Positions 33,284-41,448 of a stretch of 64,000 nt of DNA are shown here, one piece after another. How positions within the stretch are numbered: position 1 is the stretch's first letter; every line of letters starts with the position of its first letter. The stretch is from Ramlibacter cellulosilyticus (GTDB lineage Bacteria; Pseudomonadota; Gammaproteobacteria; Burkholderiales; Burkholderiaceae_C): positions 91,002 through 155,001 of the forward strand of contig NZ_JACORT010000005.1 in assembly GCF_014297465.1 (NCBI RefSeq), in the 5' to 3' direction. Made by a program: the position numbers and the translations under genes. Under the pieces are notes generated by a model. The model was not told the origin of the DNA. It did not search any database and saw only the letters and a program-made list of their open reading frames with translations.

Positions 33284-33687
33284 TTCCACCGGGTGATGCT
33301 CACGCGTGTGCCCTGGCCGGGCTCGGACTGCAGCTCGAATTCCTGCACCAGGCGCTTGCTGCCCGGGAGGCCCAGGCCCATGCCGCCGCCGGAGGTCCAG
33401 CCGTCGGTGAGGGCGAGCTTCATGTCGGGGATGCCGGGGCCGGTGTCCTCGAAGTGCAGGCGCAGGCCGCGCCGCACGCCGTCGTCCAGCAGCTCCCAGC
33501 GCATCTCGCCGCCGTGGCCATGGACCACCGTGTTGCGGGACAGCTCGCTCGCGGCGGTGATCATCTTCGTCTGGTCCACCAGCGAGAACTTCAGCTGCTG
33601 CGTGAGCTGCCGCACCTTCTGCCGGCTGGCGACGATGTCTTCCTCGGTGCGCAGGGGCTGCGTGCCGGTGGCGTCTTCAGCGGGCAA
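33280..33687 (-). CDS. rsbT: RsbT-like serine kinase
   Basis: A 135-residue HATPase-fold kinase of the RsbT family: N-box ELSRNTVVHG (Glu48, Asn52), G1 DTGPGIPD (Asp81), and GGMGLGLPGSKRL. RsbT phosphorylates RsbR and RsbS when stress is sensed and is released to activate a partner. The start is a TTG at 33687-33685, eight bases after an AAGGAG and 11 bp inside the rsbS gene. No RsbU-type target is encoded alongside, so its partner may be one of the downstream kinases or the phosphatase. Confidence 0.93.
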   Translation of the reverse strand: MPAEDATGTQPLRTEEDIVASRQKVRQLTQQLKFSLVDQTKMITAASELSRNTVVHGHGGEMRWELLDDGVRRGLRLHFEDTGPGIPDMKLALTDGWTSGGGMGLGLPGSKRLVQEFELQSEPGQGTRVSITRWK

Positions 33688-34051
33688 ACGCGTTCTCCTT
33701 GCGGGTCAGCGCAAGCAGTTCGACGCCGCGCTCCACGTTCAGGGCAGTGCGGACGCCTTCCAGCGACAGGCCGAGTTCGACCAGCGTGATGGCCACCGCG
33801 GGCTGCATGCCGACCACGACGGTGGTGGCATCGAGGATGCGCGAGATGCCGGAGATGCTCGCGAGCATGCGGCCCACGAAGGAGTCGACGATCTCCAGCG
33901 CGGAGATGTCGATGAGCACGCCCCTGGCGCCGCTCGTGGAAATCTTGTTCGCCAGGTCGTCCTGCAGCGCCAGCGCCATCTGGTCCTGCATGTCGACCTG
34001 GATGGTGACCAGCAACGTCTGGCCCATCTGCAGGATGGGAATGCGGTTCAT
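33677..34051 (-). CDS. rsbS: RsbS-like STAS protein
   Basis: A 124-residue single STAS domain. The phosphorylatable Ser57 lies in LEIVDSFVGRML, matching Ser59 of Bacillus RsbS. With RsbR it forms the stressosome core that holds RsbT. It starts four bases after rsbR and overlaps rsbT by 11 bp. Confidence 0.95.
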   Translation of the reverse strand: MNRIPILQMGQTLLVTIQVDMQDQMALALQDDLANKISTSGARGVLIDISALEIVDSFVGRMLASISGISRILDATTVVVGMQPAVAITLVELGLSLEGVRTALNVERGVELLALTRKENAFAR

Positions 34052-34055
34052 GGCG

Positions 34056-34922
34056 TCAGGCGCCCTGGCGCGTGCGCGAGATGACGAAGCCCTGCTGCTC
34101 CATCGCCAGCTCCAGCGCGTCGGCGAGGCTCGACTTGGAGGCGATGCCCTGCAGGTCGATGCCCAGGTGCACGATCGTCTGGGCGATCTGCGGCCGGATG
34201 CCGCTGATGATGCACTCGGCGCCCATCAGGCGGATGGCGCTCACGGTCTTCAGCAGGTGCTGCGCCACCAGCGTGTCCACGGTGGGCACGCCGGTGATGT
34301 CGATGATGGCCAGCCGCGAGCCGGTCTCCACGATGCGCTGCAGCAGCGTCTCCATCACCACCTGCGTGCGGCTGGAGTCCAGCGTGCCGATCATGGGCAC
34401 GGCCAGCACGCCCTCGAACAGCTTGATCACCGGCGTGGAGAGCTCCAGCAGGTCCTGCTGCTGGCGCTTGATGATCTCCTCGCGCGTCTGCTGGTAGGTG
34501 GTGACGGTCCACTGCGCCATGCGGTCCACCAGGGTGGAGAGGGTCCACACGGCGGCCATCTGGCGGTCGGCCTGGCCCGCGAGGTCGCGCTGGATCGCGG
34601 CGAACAGCGGCCGCTTGAAGGCGAGCACGAACACGCTGGTGTCGCCCGCGGACTGGCCTTGCGCCGCGCGCGAACGGGAGAGCCCCTCGAGCGTCTGCCG
34701 CAGCGGTGCCCAGGCCGGCTGCTGGAAGTTGTCGGGATCGCCGCCCGCCTGCAGCGCCTTGCGCAGGGCGTGCAGCAGTTCCTCCGCCTCCCCGCGCATC
34801 GCGCGGCGGTTCGCATCCGTGAGGCGCGTGGAAGCGGAACCCGCCTCCTGCAGCCACTCCGTCAGGATCTGTTCTTCGTGCTGCGTGACGAGTTGCAGCA
34901 CGGTCTGTGTTTCTTGGGCCAT
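34056..34922 (-). CDS. rsbR: RsbR-like stressosome sensor
   Basis: A 288-residue protein with a helical, globin-like N-terminal sensor part (about 1-150) joined by a linker helix to a C-terminal STAS domain (about 160-280). The STAS part is strongly RsbR-like (DITGVPTVDTLVAQHL, GIRPQIAQTIVHLGIDL). Thr217 matches Bacillus Thr205. The position of Thr171 is taken by Ser183 (LDSSRTQ), which is still phosphorylatable. It is the first gene of the rsbR-rsbS-rsbT-phosphatase-kinase-kinase operon. The N-terminal ligand cannot be read from sequence. Confidence 0.93.
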   Translation of the reverse strand: MAQETQTVLQLVTQHEEQILTEWLQEAGSASTRLTDANRRAMRGEAEELLHALRKALQAGGDPDNFQQPAWAPLRQTLEGLSRSRAAQGQSAGDTSVFVLAFKRPLFAAIQRDLAGQADRQMAAVWTLSTLVDRMAQWTVTTYQQTREEIIKRQQQDLLELSTPVIKLFEGVLAVPMIGTLDSSRTQVVMETLLQRIVETGSRLAIIDITGVPTVDTLVAQHLLKTVSAIRLMGAECIISGIRPQIAQTIVHLGIDLQGIASKSSLADALELAMEQQGFVISRTRQGA

Positions 34923-35014
34923 GGGGCGGGAACGGAGTGGGGGTAAGGGACAGGCATTATGGGCGTGCGGTCGAGCTGCCAGGTGTAGGAGAAGACCGAC
35001 ACACGGTCGCGCTG

Positions 35015-35677
35015 CTATCCGAGGAGAGCGGGCAACTCCGCCATGTCGCCGAACACGCGCGAGGCGCCCGCGGCGCGCAGGGCGACGGGGGTGTCGTGCC
35101 CCGCTTCGGGTGGGCTGTAGCCCCACACTTCGCAGCCGGCCCGCAAGCCCGCCGTCACCCCGGTGACGGTGTCCTCGATCACGACGCAGCCTTGCGGCAC
35201 GACGCCCAGCGGCTCCATGGCCGCGAGGTAGACGTCGGGGAAGGGCTTGGAACGGGGCAACTCGTGCCCGCTGTAGATGCGGCCCTCGAAGAACGGCAGC
35301 AGCCCGCACTTGGCCAGCTGCATCTCCACCTTCCAGCGATCGGCGCCCGAACAGCAGGCGATGCGCCCGAGGTATCTCTGGCTGATCGCCTCCACCGCCG
35401 CGACGGCATTCCGCACGGGCTGCACGGACGCGAGCAGCGCCTCGTTGCGGCGCTCGCGGAAGCGGACGAACCATTCCTCGGTGAGTTCCCTGCCCGTCTT
35501 CGCTTCGATCAGCGCCCTCTCGTCCTTCACGGCCTTGCCGAGGAAGATGCGCATCGACTCTTCGGGCGACAGCGTCCAGCCCAGCTCCGCCAGCATGGCG
35601 CGCAGCACCTGGTGGGTGATGCCTTCGCTGTCCACCAGCACCCCGTCGCAATCGAACAGCACGGCCTCGAAACTCAT
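35015..35677 (-). CDS. HAD-superfamily phosphatase
   Basis: A 220-residue HAD subfamily IA hydrolase: nucleophile/acid Asp9 and Asp11 in LFDCDGVLVDSE, Ser/Thr motif near CCSGAD, Lys in RSKPFPDVY and acidic loop VVIEDTVTGV. It resembles sugar-phosphate phosphatases/beta-phosphoglucomutases (YieH type). The ATG overlaps the stop of the metallophosphoesterase gene. The 92-bp gap to rsbR holds a weak GACCG/CGGTC hairpin and nothing else evident. Confidence 0.88.
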   Translation of the reverse strand: MSFEAVLFDCDGVLVDSEGITHQVLRAMLAELGWTLSPEESMRIFLGKAVKDERALIEAKTGRELTEEWFVRFRERRNEALLASVQPVRNAVAAVEAISQRYLGRIACCSGADRWKVEMQLAKCGLLPFFEGRIYSGHELPRSKPFPDVYLAAMEPLGVVPQGCVVIEDTVTGVTAGLRAGCEVWGYSPPEAGHDTPVALRAAGASRVFGDMAELPALLG

Positions 35678-36534
35678 TTCGCGATCTCCCTGGGCGGCGC
35701 GAGGGTGAACAGCACCCACTCCGGCCGCATGTTGAAGCGCAGCGGCAGGATGCTCACGCCCACGCCGCTGGTGACGTAGAGGCGATTGTCGCCGTGCGCG
35801 ATCCAGCCGTAGGCCCAGGCCCTCGGCGCCGCACCCGGCACGACCGGCGCACCGATGAAGGGCAGGTAGACCTGGCCGCCGTGCGTGTGCGCCGCAAGCG
35901 CGAAGCCGTGGATGCGCGGCAGGCGCGCGAATGCGGCGGGGTCGTGCATGACCACCAGCACGGGCGCACCCTTCGGCACGGCGCGGACGGCCTTCGCGGG
36001 ATCGGCGTGGCCGGTGGAGTCGTCGCCGACACCCGCGATCCACCAGGCCGTGCCCGGCAAGGGCTGCGCCGCGTTCTCCAGCACGGTGATGCCGTGGCGG
36101 CGGAAGGCATCGGTGAAAGCTTGCCCGTCGTGCCACCAGTCGTGGTTGCCCAGCACGGCGACGACGCCGAGCGGCGCGCGCAGGCGGCCGAGTTCCGCGG
36201 CGATGACTTCGGAAGCGGGGCGACCATCCTCGGAGTGGAAGTCGCGATCGGCAATGAAGTCCCCCGGCAGGACGACGAGGTCGGGCTGCGCCGCATTGAT
36301 CTCGTCCACCAGCGCGCGGGCGCGCTCCACCGTGGTGACGCGCCACAACGGGCGCAGCGACAAGTGCCAGTCGGATGCGACGGCCACCCGCAGGGAACGC
36401 GCAGGTGCGGGCTGCGCGACCTCGACGCGTTGCTCGCGCCGGGCGATCCAGCGTGGCTCCAGCAGCACGGACCACGCGGCGAGCGCGACGAGGAAGAAGC
36501 CGAATGCAAGCCGCCAGCGATTGCGGCGCGTCAA
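35674..36534 (-). CDS. membrane-anchored metallophosphoesterase
   Basis: A 286-residue protein with one N-terminal transmembrane anchor (residues about 6-25) and a calcineurin-like phosphoesterase domain with all metal motifs: [31 protein letters not shown] and [12 protein letters not shown]. It resembles YkuE/YaeI-type enzymes that act at the membrane surface, some on UDP-diacylglucosamine-like or phospholipid substrates. The TTG start at 36534 overlaps the YchJ stop (TTGA). Confidence 0.88.
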   Translation of the reverse strand: MTRRNRWRLAFGFFLVALAAWSVLLEPRWIARREQRVEVAQPAPARSLRVAVASDWHLSLRPLWRVTTVERARALVDEINAAQPDLVVLPGDFIADRDFHSEDGRPASEVIAAELGRLRAPLGVVAVLGNHDWWHDGQAFTDAFRRHGITVLENAAQPLPGTAWWIAGVGDDSTGHADPAKAVRAVPKGAPVLVVMHDPAAFARLPRIHGFALAAHTHGGQVYLPFIGAPVVPGAAPRAWAYGWIAHGDNRLYVTSGVGVSILPLRFNMRPEWVLFTLAPPREIAK

Positions 36535-36935
36535 GAGAGGTCCCCGTCCACGTAGAACCAGCGGCCCTCCTCGCGCACGAAGCGGCTGCGCTCGTGCAGG
36601 CGGTGGCCGCGGCCGGCGAGGCGGGAGCGGGCGACGAACTCCACTTCGGCGTGCGTGGGGTCCAGTACGCGGTGGTCGCGCACGTCGAGGCCCAGCCACT
36701 TGAGCCCCGGCTCGAAGTCGACGGCGGGCGGCCGCGTGGAGGGGTGCCAGGTGGCGAGCAGGTACGGGCCATCCTGCAGCACGAAGGCGCTGTATCGGGA
36801 GCGCATGAGCGTCTCGGCATCCGGGGCGGGCTGGCTCGCGAAGCCGGCGAGGAAGGGGCCGCAGCACTGCGCAAACGCCAAGGGGCGGCCGCGCGCATCG
36901 ACACGCCCGCACGGGCAGGGAGCCGCCGGCGTCAT
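36531..36935 (-). CDS. YchJ-family SEC-C motif protein
   Basis: A 134-residue zinc-binding protein: CPCG at residues 7-10 and CC at 24-25 form the N-terminal SEC-C cluster (with FAQCCGP), followed by [12 protein letters not shown] and a KWLGL-type core of the YchJ/UPF0225 family with an NTF2-like fold. Cellular role is not established. It is coupled by overlaps to the rhodanese upstream and the phosphoesterase downstream. Confidence 0.92.
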   Translation of the reverse strand: MTPAAPCPCGRVDARGRPLAFAQCCGPFLAGFASQPAPDAETLMRSRYSAFVLQDGPYLLATWHPSTRPPAVDFEPGLKWLGLDVRDHRVLDPTHAEVEFVARSRLAGRGHRLHERSRFVREEGRWFYVDGDLS

Positions 36936-37351
36936 CCGCTCTTCTTCGCCTTGCGCTCTTCCAGCGTCTCCGTAGGGGCACCCTGCTTCTTCCATTCGCC
37001 GAAGCCGCCGTCGATGTGGGCAACATTCGTCATGCCCATCTCCTGCAAGGTCCTGGCCGCCAGCGCGCTGCGCCAGCCGGCGCCGCAGAAGAGGACGAAC
37101 TCCTTGCCTTCCGTGCCGAACACCGGCTTGAAGTAAGGCGAGGCGGGATCCACCCAGAACTCGAGCATGCCCCGCGGCGCATGGAAGCTGCCGGGCACCG
37201 TGCCTTCCGCCTGCAGCTCGCGCACGTCGCGGATGTCCACGAGCTGCAGGTCCGCCGCGCCGAGGCGGGCGCGCACTTCCCCGACCGTATAGGTACGAAC
37301 CTGCGCCATCGCCTCGTCGACCAGCGCCTTGTAGCCTTTGGTGATCGTCAT
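36932..37351 (-). CDS. rhodanese-domain sulfurtransferase
   Basis: A 139-residue single-domain rhodanese with DIRD near residue 39, the FRG-type PGSFHAPRG, and active-site Cys in [12 protein letters not shown] (the loop that binds the persulfide). A GAGGAG precedes the ATG at 37351. It overlaps ychJ (ATGA). The physiological sulfur acceptor is unknown. Confidence 0.92.
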   Translation of the reverse strand: MTITKGYKALVDEAMAQVRTYTVGEVRARLGAADLQLVDIRDVRELQAEGTVPGSFHAPRGMLEFWVDPASPYFKPVFGTEGKEFVLFCGAGWRSALAARTLQEMGMTNVAHIDGGFGEWKKQGAPTETLEERKAKKSG

Positions 37352-37416
37352 TCCGGTGCTCCTCATCTGCCCACGGCAAGCCCAGCCTATCCTATAGTGG
37401 GGCTTCGAGCCCGGCC

Positions 37417-37833
37417 ATGGACAGTCTGCCCCTTCCTCCCAAACCCCAGCGCTTCAAGCTCGGCGCGCCGCAGCGCGTCCTGGTGCTGGTGGATCCGCCC
37501 GCGCTCACGCTGCGCATGGCGGACGTCGTGCGCTCCATCCCGGGCCTGCAGCTCGCCGGCTTCTTCCACAACGCCACCGACGCCATCGAATGGACGGTGT
37601 GGGACCGCGGCGGCTGGCACTATGCCTTCGTCGACCTCGCCCTGCCGGAAAAGGCGAGCCAGGACGTGATCTCCCGCCTGCTCTCGCAGCCGAAGCCGGG
37701 GACGGTCGTGGCACTGGGGCCGCACCTGTGGAAGGAGATCCGGCAGGAGTGCGCCACGATGGGCGTGTACCACCTGCTGGAGAAGGGGGACATCGTGGCG
37801 TTCCGGGGGTTCCTGGAAGAACTGGTGCGCTAA
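37417..37833 (+). CDS. orphan receiver-like protein
   Basis: A 138-residue protein with a receiver fold but a reduced acidic pocket: LVLVDPPA provides one Asp (Asp26) where typical receivers have two acids. Asp73 in AFVDLALPE and Lys123 in LLEKGD fit phosphorylation-site and Lys positions. It has no output domain. The DRGGWHYAFVDL part resembles the receiver at 901-1290. A TATAGT box lies at 37393-37398. The stop overlaps the convergent acyl-CoA dehydrogenase stop. Confidence 0.75.
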   Translation: MDSLPLPPKPQRFKLGAPQRVLVLVDPPALTLRMADVVRSIPGLQLAGFFHNATDAIEWTVWDRGGWHYAFVDLALPEKASQDVISRLLSQPKPGTVVALGPHLWKEIRQECATMGVYHLLEKGDIVAFRGFLEELVR

Positions 37834-38960
37834 GCCAGCGCCCGCTGGATCAGGATCTTCTGCACGTCCGACGTGCCCTCGTAGATCTGGCACACGCGCA
37901 CGTCGCGCCAGATGCGTTCCACCGGGAAGTCGCTCACGTAGCCGTAGCCGCCCAGCGTCTGGATGGCGGCGCTGCACACTTTCTCGGCCACCTCGCTGGC
38001 GAACAGTTTCGCCATGGCCGCTTCCTTCAGGCAGGGCCTGCCGGCGTCGCGCAAGGACGCCGCGTGCCACACCAGCTGGCGCGCCGCTTCGAGCTGCGTC
38101 GCGCAGTCGGCCAGCCGGAAACCGACGGCCTGGTGGTGGAAGATGGCGGTGCCGAAGCTCTCGCGCTCCTTCGCGTACTGCAGCGCGACCTCGAAGGCGC
38201 TGCGCGCCATCCCCACGCTCTGCGCGGCGATGCCGATGCGGCCGCCTTCCAGCGCCGAGAGCGCGATGCGGTAGCCCTCGCCCTCCTCGCCGATCAGGTT
38301 CTCCGTCGGGATGCGGCAGTCCTCGAAGCGGATCTGCGCGGTGTCGCTCGAATGCTGGCCGACCTTGTCCTCCAGGCGCGCCACGACGTAGCCGGGCGTG
38401 TCCGTGGGCACGAGGAAGGCGCTCATGCCGCGCTTGCCCTCGGCCTTGTCCGTCACGGCGATGACGATCGCGAGCTGCCCGTTCTGGCCGCTGGTGATGA
38501 ACTGCTTGACGCCGTTCAGGACGTAGCCGTCGTTCGTCTTCGCCGCCGTGGTGCGCAGTGCGGAGGCATCGCTGCCCACGTGCGGCTCGGTGAGGCAGAA
38601 CACGCCCAGGAGCTCACCCTGCGCCAGGCGCGTGAGCCATTTCTTCTTCTGCGCTTCGCTGCCGTAGCGCATCAGGATCGCATTCACCGGGCAGTTGGTG
38701 ACGCTGATCGCCGTGCTGGTGCCGCCGTCGCCGGCGGCGATCTCCTCGAGCACCAGCGCGAGCGTCAGGTAGTCGAGCCCCGCGCCGCCAAGCTCCTCCG
38801 GCACGCAGATGCCGTAGGCGCCCAGCGCCGCGAGACCCTTGTGCGCCTCGCGCGGGAAGGTGTGCTCGCGGTCCCATTGCGCCGCATGCGGCCAGAGCTG
38901 CTCGCGCGCGAAGTCGCGCACGGCGTCGCGGATCATTTCCTGGTCGGGACTGAGGAGCAT
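37830..38960 (-). CDS. acyl-CoA dehydrogenase
   Basis: A 376-residue FAD-dependent dehydrogenase that introduces the alpha-beta double bond of an acyl-CoA. The FAD/substrate motifs are CLTEPHVGSDASAL and FITSGQNG, and the catalytic Glu is in YEGTSDVQ near the C-terminus, as in short/medium-chain enzymes. The chain-length preference is not certain; it is annotated in many relatives as butyryl-CoA-like. The SDR gene at 38970 lies 9 bp upstream on the same strand. Confidence 0.93.
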   Translation of the reverse strand: MLLSPDQEMIRDAVRDFAREQLWPHAAQWDREHTFPREAHKGLAALGAYGICVPEELGGAGLDYLTLALVLEEIAAGDGGTSTAISVTNCPVNAILMRYGSEAQKKKWLTRLAQGELLGVFCLTEPHVGSDASALRTTAAKTNDGYVLNGVKQFITSGQNGQLAIVIAVTDKAEGKRGMSAFLVPTDTPGYVVARLEDKVGQHSSDTAQIRFEDCRIPTENLIGEEGEGYRIALSALEGGRIGIAAQSVGMARSAFEVALQYAKERESFGTAIFHHQAVGFRLADCATQLEAARQLVWHAASLRDAGRPCLKEAAMAKLFASEVAEKVCSAAIQTLGGYGYVSDFPVERIWRDVRVCQIYEGTSDVQKILIQRALA

Positions 38961-38969
38961 GGCGAGCGT

Positions 38970-39638
38970 TCACCAGCCCTTGAAGGGGCTGCCGTCGTAG
39001 TTGATGAAAGGCACGTGCCGGTGCTTGCGCTGCTGCTGGTCCAGCGAGTGGCGCATCCAGTCCACGCTGGCGTCCACGGTGAGCGGCGCGCCGGCGCCGC
39101 CCATGTCGGTCTGCACCCAGCCGGGGCTGACCACGACGAAGGACGCGTGCGGGTAGTCCGGCTGCGCCGCGGCGACCGCCATGTTCAGGGCGGCCTTGCT
39201 CGCGCGGTAGACCCAGCTGTAGCTGGACTCCACGCCGGCGATGTGGCCCATCTGGCTGCTGACGAAGGCGAACTGCCCGCGTGCGGCTTCCACCAGCGGC
39301 GCGACCTGCACGATGGCCTGCATCGCGCCCCACACGTTGGTTCGCATCACGCGGTCGAAGTCGTCGCGCGACGGCGGCTGCTTCGCGTCGCCGCGCGACA
39401 TGACGCCGGCCACGTAGAGGGCCAGGTCGATCTTCTCGCCATCGAGCTGCCAGCCGAGGCCGCTGACGCTGGCCGGGTCGGCGACGTCCACCTTGAGCGC
39501 CTTCGCGCCGAGGGCCTCGATGCGCGCGAGCCCCTCGGCGTCGCGGGCGGTGGCGATGACGGTGTGCTTCGCTTCGCGGTACTGGCGCACGAATTCGAGG
39601 CCGATGCCGCGGGAGGCGCCGATGACGAGGATGTTCAT
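38970..39638 (-). CDS. SDR-family oxidoreductase, CsgA-like
   Basis: A 222-residue short-chain dehydrogenase with GASRGIG (7-13) and the Ser-Tyr-Lys set in SSQMGHIAG...YRASKAALN. It looks like the C-factor/CsgA-type subgroup of short SDRs. It immediately precedes the acyl-CoA dehydrogenase and may share its transcript. Substrate unknown. Confidence 0.88.
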   Translation of the reverse strand: MNILVIGASRGIGLEFVRQYREAKHTVIATARDAEGLARIEALGAKALKVDVADPASVSGLGWQLDGEKIDLALYVAGVMSRGDAKQPPSRDDFDRVMRTNVWGAMQAIVQVAPLVEAARGQFAFVSSQMGHIAGVESSYSWVYRASKAALNMAVAAAQPDYPHASFVVVSPGWVQTDMGGAGAPLTVDASVDWMRHSLDQQQRKHRHVPFINYDGSPFKGW

Positions 39639-39651
39639 GGTTCGGGGGTGG

Positions 39652-39750
39652 CGGTGGGGTTCACTGCGTTCACCTTCCGGCGCTGGCGCGCCGCCACCCT
39701 ACGGGAGAGCACCCCGTAGGGTGGTGGTGGAGCGAAGCGAAACCCCACCG
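39652..39750. repeat. inverted intergenic repeat, family A copy 3
   Basis: A shorter, more diverged copy: left arm 39652-39674, right arm about 39730-39750, with inner GCCACCCTAC (39692-39701) and GTAGGGTGG (39716-39724) arms closer together than in copies 1 and 2. It fills the gap between the thiolase gene's end and the SDR start. Confidence 0.8.
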
Positions 39751-39757
39751 AAGGGCC

Positions 39758-40939
39758 TCAAACGAGCTCGAGAGCGACAGCGGTCCCTTCACCGCCGCCG
39801 ATGCACAGCGTCGCGATGCCGCGCTTGCCGCCGCGCGCCTTCAGCGCGTGCAGCAGCGTGACCATGATGCGGGCGCCGGACGCGCCGATCGGGTGGCCCA
39901 GCGCGCAGGCGCCGCCGTTGACGTTGACGATGTCGTGCGAGACCTTCAGTTCCTCCATCAGCGCCATGGGCACCACGGCGAAAGCCTCGTTCACTTCCCA
40001 CAGGTCGACGTCGGACACCTTCCAGCCGGTCTTGGCCAGCAGCTTCTGCGTGGCGCCGACGGGCGCGGTGGTGAACCACTCGGGCTCCTGCGCGTGCGTG
40101 GTGTGGCCGACGATGCGCGCCAGCGGCTTGACGCCCAGGCGCTTCGCGGTGCTCTCGGTCATCATCACCAGCGCCGCGGCGCCGTCGTTGATCGAGGAGC
40201 TGGAGGCGGCGGTGATCGTGCCGTCCTTCTTGAACGCCGGACGCAGCTGCGGGATCTTGTCCAGCTTCACCTTGCCGGGGCCTTCGTCGATGCTGATGAC
40301 GCGCTCGCCGGCACGGTCCTTCACCGTCACGGGCGTGATCTCGGTGGCGAAGGCGCCGGATTGCGTCGCGGCCTGCGCACGCTTGACCGACGCCATGGCG
40401 AAGGCGTCCTGCGCCTCGCGCGAGAACTTGTACTTGGCGGCGCAGTCCTCGCCGAAGGTGCCCATCGCGCGGCCCGGCTCGTAGGCGTCTTCCAGGCCGT
40501 CCAGCATCATGTGGTCGTAGACCTTGTCGTGGCCCATGCGGTAGCCGCCGCGGCCCTTGAGCAGCAGGTAGGGCGCGTTGGTCATGCTCTCCATGCCGCC
40601 CGCGACCATGATCTCGTGGGTGCCGGCGAGCAGCATGTCGTGCGAGAGCATCGCGGCCTTCATGCCCGCGCCGCACATCTTGGACAGCGTCACGGCGCCG
40701 GCGCTGCGCGGCAGGCCGCCCTTGAACGCCGCCTGGCGTGCGGGCGCCTGGCCCTGGCCCGCCATCAGGCAGTTGCCGAACAGCACTTCGCCGACGGCGT
40801 CGGCGGGGATGCCGGCGCGCTGCACGGCGGCCTTGATGGCGGCGCCGCCCAGGTCGTGCGCGGCGAGCGCGGAAAAGTCGCCCTGGAACGCGCCCATGGG
40901 GGTGCGCGCGGCGCCGACGATGACGATGGATTCAGCCAT
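39758..40939 (-). CDS. acetyl-CoA acetyltransferase (thiolase)
   Basis: A 393-residue type II thiolase: acyl-carrying Cys89 in SKMCGAGMKA, catalytic His in GHPIGASGARI, and the base Cys in LCIGGGEG. It catalyses reversible condensation or cleavage of acetoacetyl-CoA and serves leucine/isovalerate or ketone-body and PHB metabolism. AGGAGTG precedes the ATG. The isovaleryl-CoA dehydrogenase 4 kb away would supply a pathway ending in acetoacetate, a plausible link. Confidence 0.96.
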   Translation of the reverse strand: MAESIVIVGAARTPMGAFQGDFSALAAHDLGGAAIKAAVQRAGIPADAVGEVLFGNCLMAGQGQAPARQAAFKGGLPRSAGAVTLSKMCGAGMKAAMLSHDMLLAGTHEIMVAGGMESMTNAPYLLLKGRGGYRMGHDKVYDHMMLDGLEDAYEPGRAMGTFGEDCAAKYKFSREAQDAFAMASVKRAQAATQSGAFATEITPVTVKDRAGERVISIDEGPGKVKLDKIPQLRPAFKKDGTITAASSSSINDGAAALVMMTESTAKRLGVKPLARIVGHTTHAQEPEWFTTAPVGATQKLLAKTGWKVSDVDLWEVNEAFAVVPMALMEELKVSHDIVNVNGGACALGHPIGASGARIMVTLLHALKARGGKRGIATLCIGGGEGTAVALELV

Positions 40940-40950
40940 GGTTCACTCCT

Positions 40951-41448
40951 TCAGTAATTGGTCGTGGGGATGACGAGGGCGCCGCGTTCCTCCTCGGCGA
41001 TGCGGCGGATGTAGTCCTGGAACTCGGGGTCTTCGCCCCGCAGCAGCAGCGGCAGCGCGTTGTGGAAGTCCTCGCGGCGGCACCACTCGCGCATGTAGTC
41101 GTCCCAGCTGTTCCAGCGGCGGGCCTCGGTCTCGCCCATGCGCGGCTTGTACGCCACGAGATAGGCGCGCTCGAACAGCGAGATCAGCATGTCGAAGATG
41201 ACCAGCATGCGCTCCTTCTGTTCCGGCGTCGGGTTGAACAGCGGGTCGTTGGTGCGCAGGTGCAGGTCGGGATTGAGCAGCACGATCTTCAGGAAGTCGT
41301 TGTACGCGTCGGAGAGCAGCTGGTAAGCCTCTTCCTCCTCGTTGTCGCGCTCCTTGCGCTGCTCCCAGGCGAAGAACAGGATGGCGAAGGGCAGGCCCAG
41401 CGCCGTCACGATGAAGCTCGCCAGTTCCCATCCGTCGCGCCAGTTCAT
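40951..41448 (-). CDS. membrane-anchored protein of unknown function
   Basis: A 165-residue protein with one N-terminal transmembrane helix (about residues 8-28, [20 protein letters not shown]) and an acidic, Trp/Arg-rich cytoplasmic region without a motif I recognise. Its ATG overlaps the aceK stop (ATGA), so it is probably co-translated with AceK. Sequence gives no activity. Confidence 0.8.
   Translation of the reverse strand: MNWRDGWELASFIVTALGLPFAILFFAWEQRKERDNEEEEAYQLLSDAYNDFLKIVLLNPDLHLRTNDPLFNPTPEQKERMLVIFDMLISLFERAYLVAYKPRMGETEARRWNSWDDYMREWCRREDFHNALPLLLRGEDPEFQDYIRRIAEEERGALVIPTTNY

Noticed and set aside
29432..34922. Complete sigma-B stress regulon
   Set aside because: No rsbU, rsbV, rsbW or sigma-B genes in the window; only the stressosome part is present.
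34923..35014. Terminator between rsbR and the HAD gene
   Set aside because: The GACCG/CGGTC hairpin is short and lacks a T-run on either strand.
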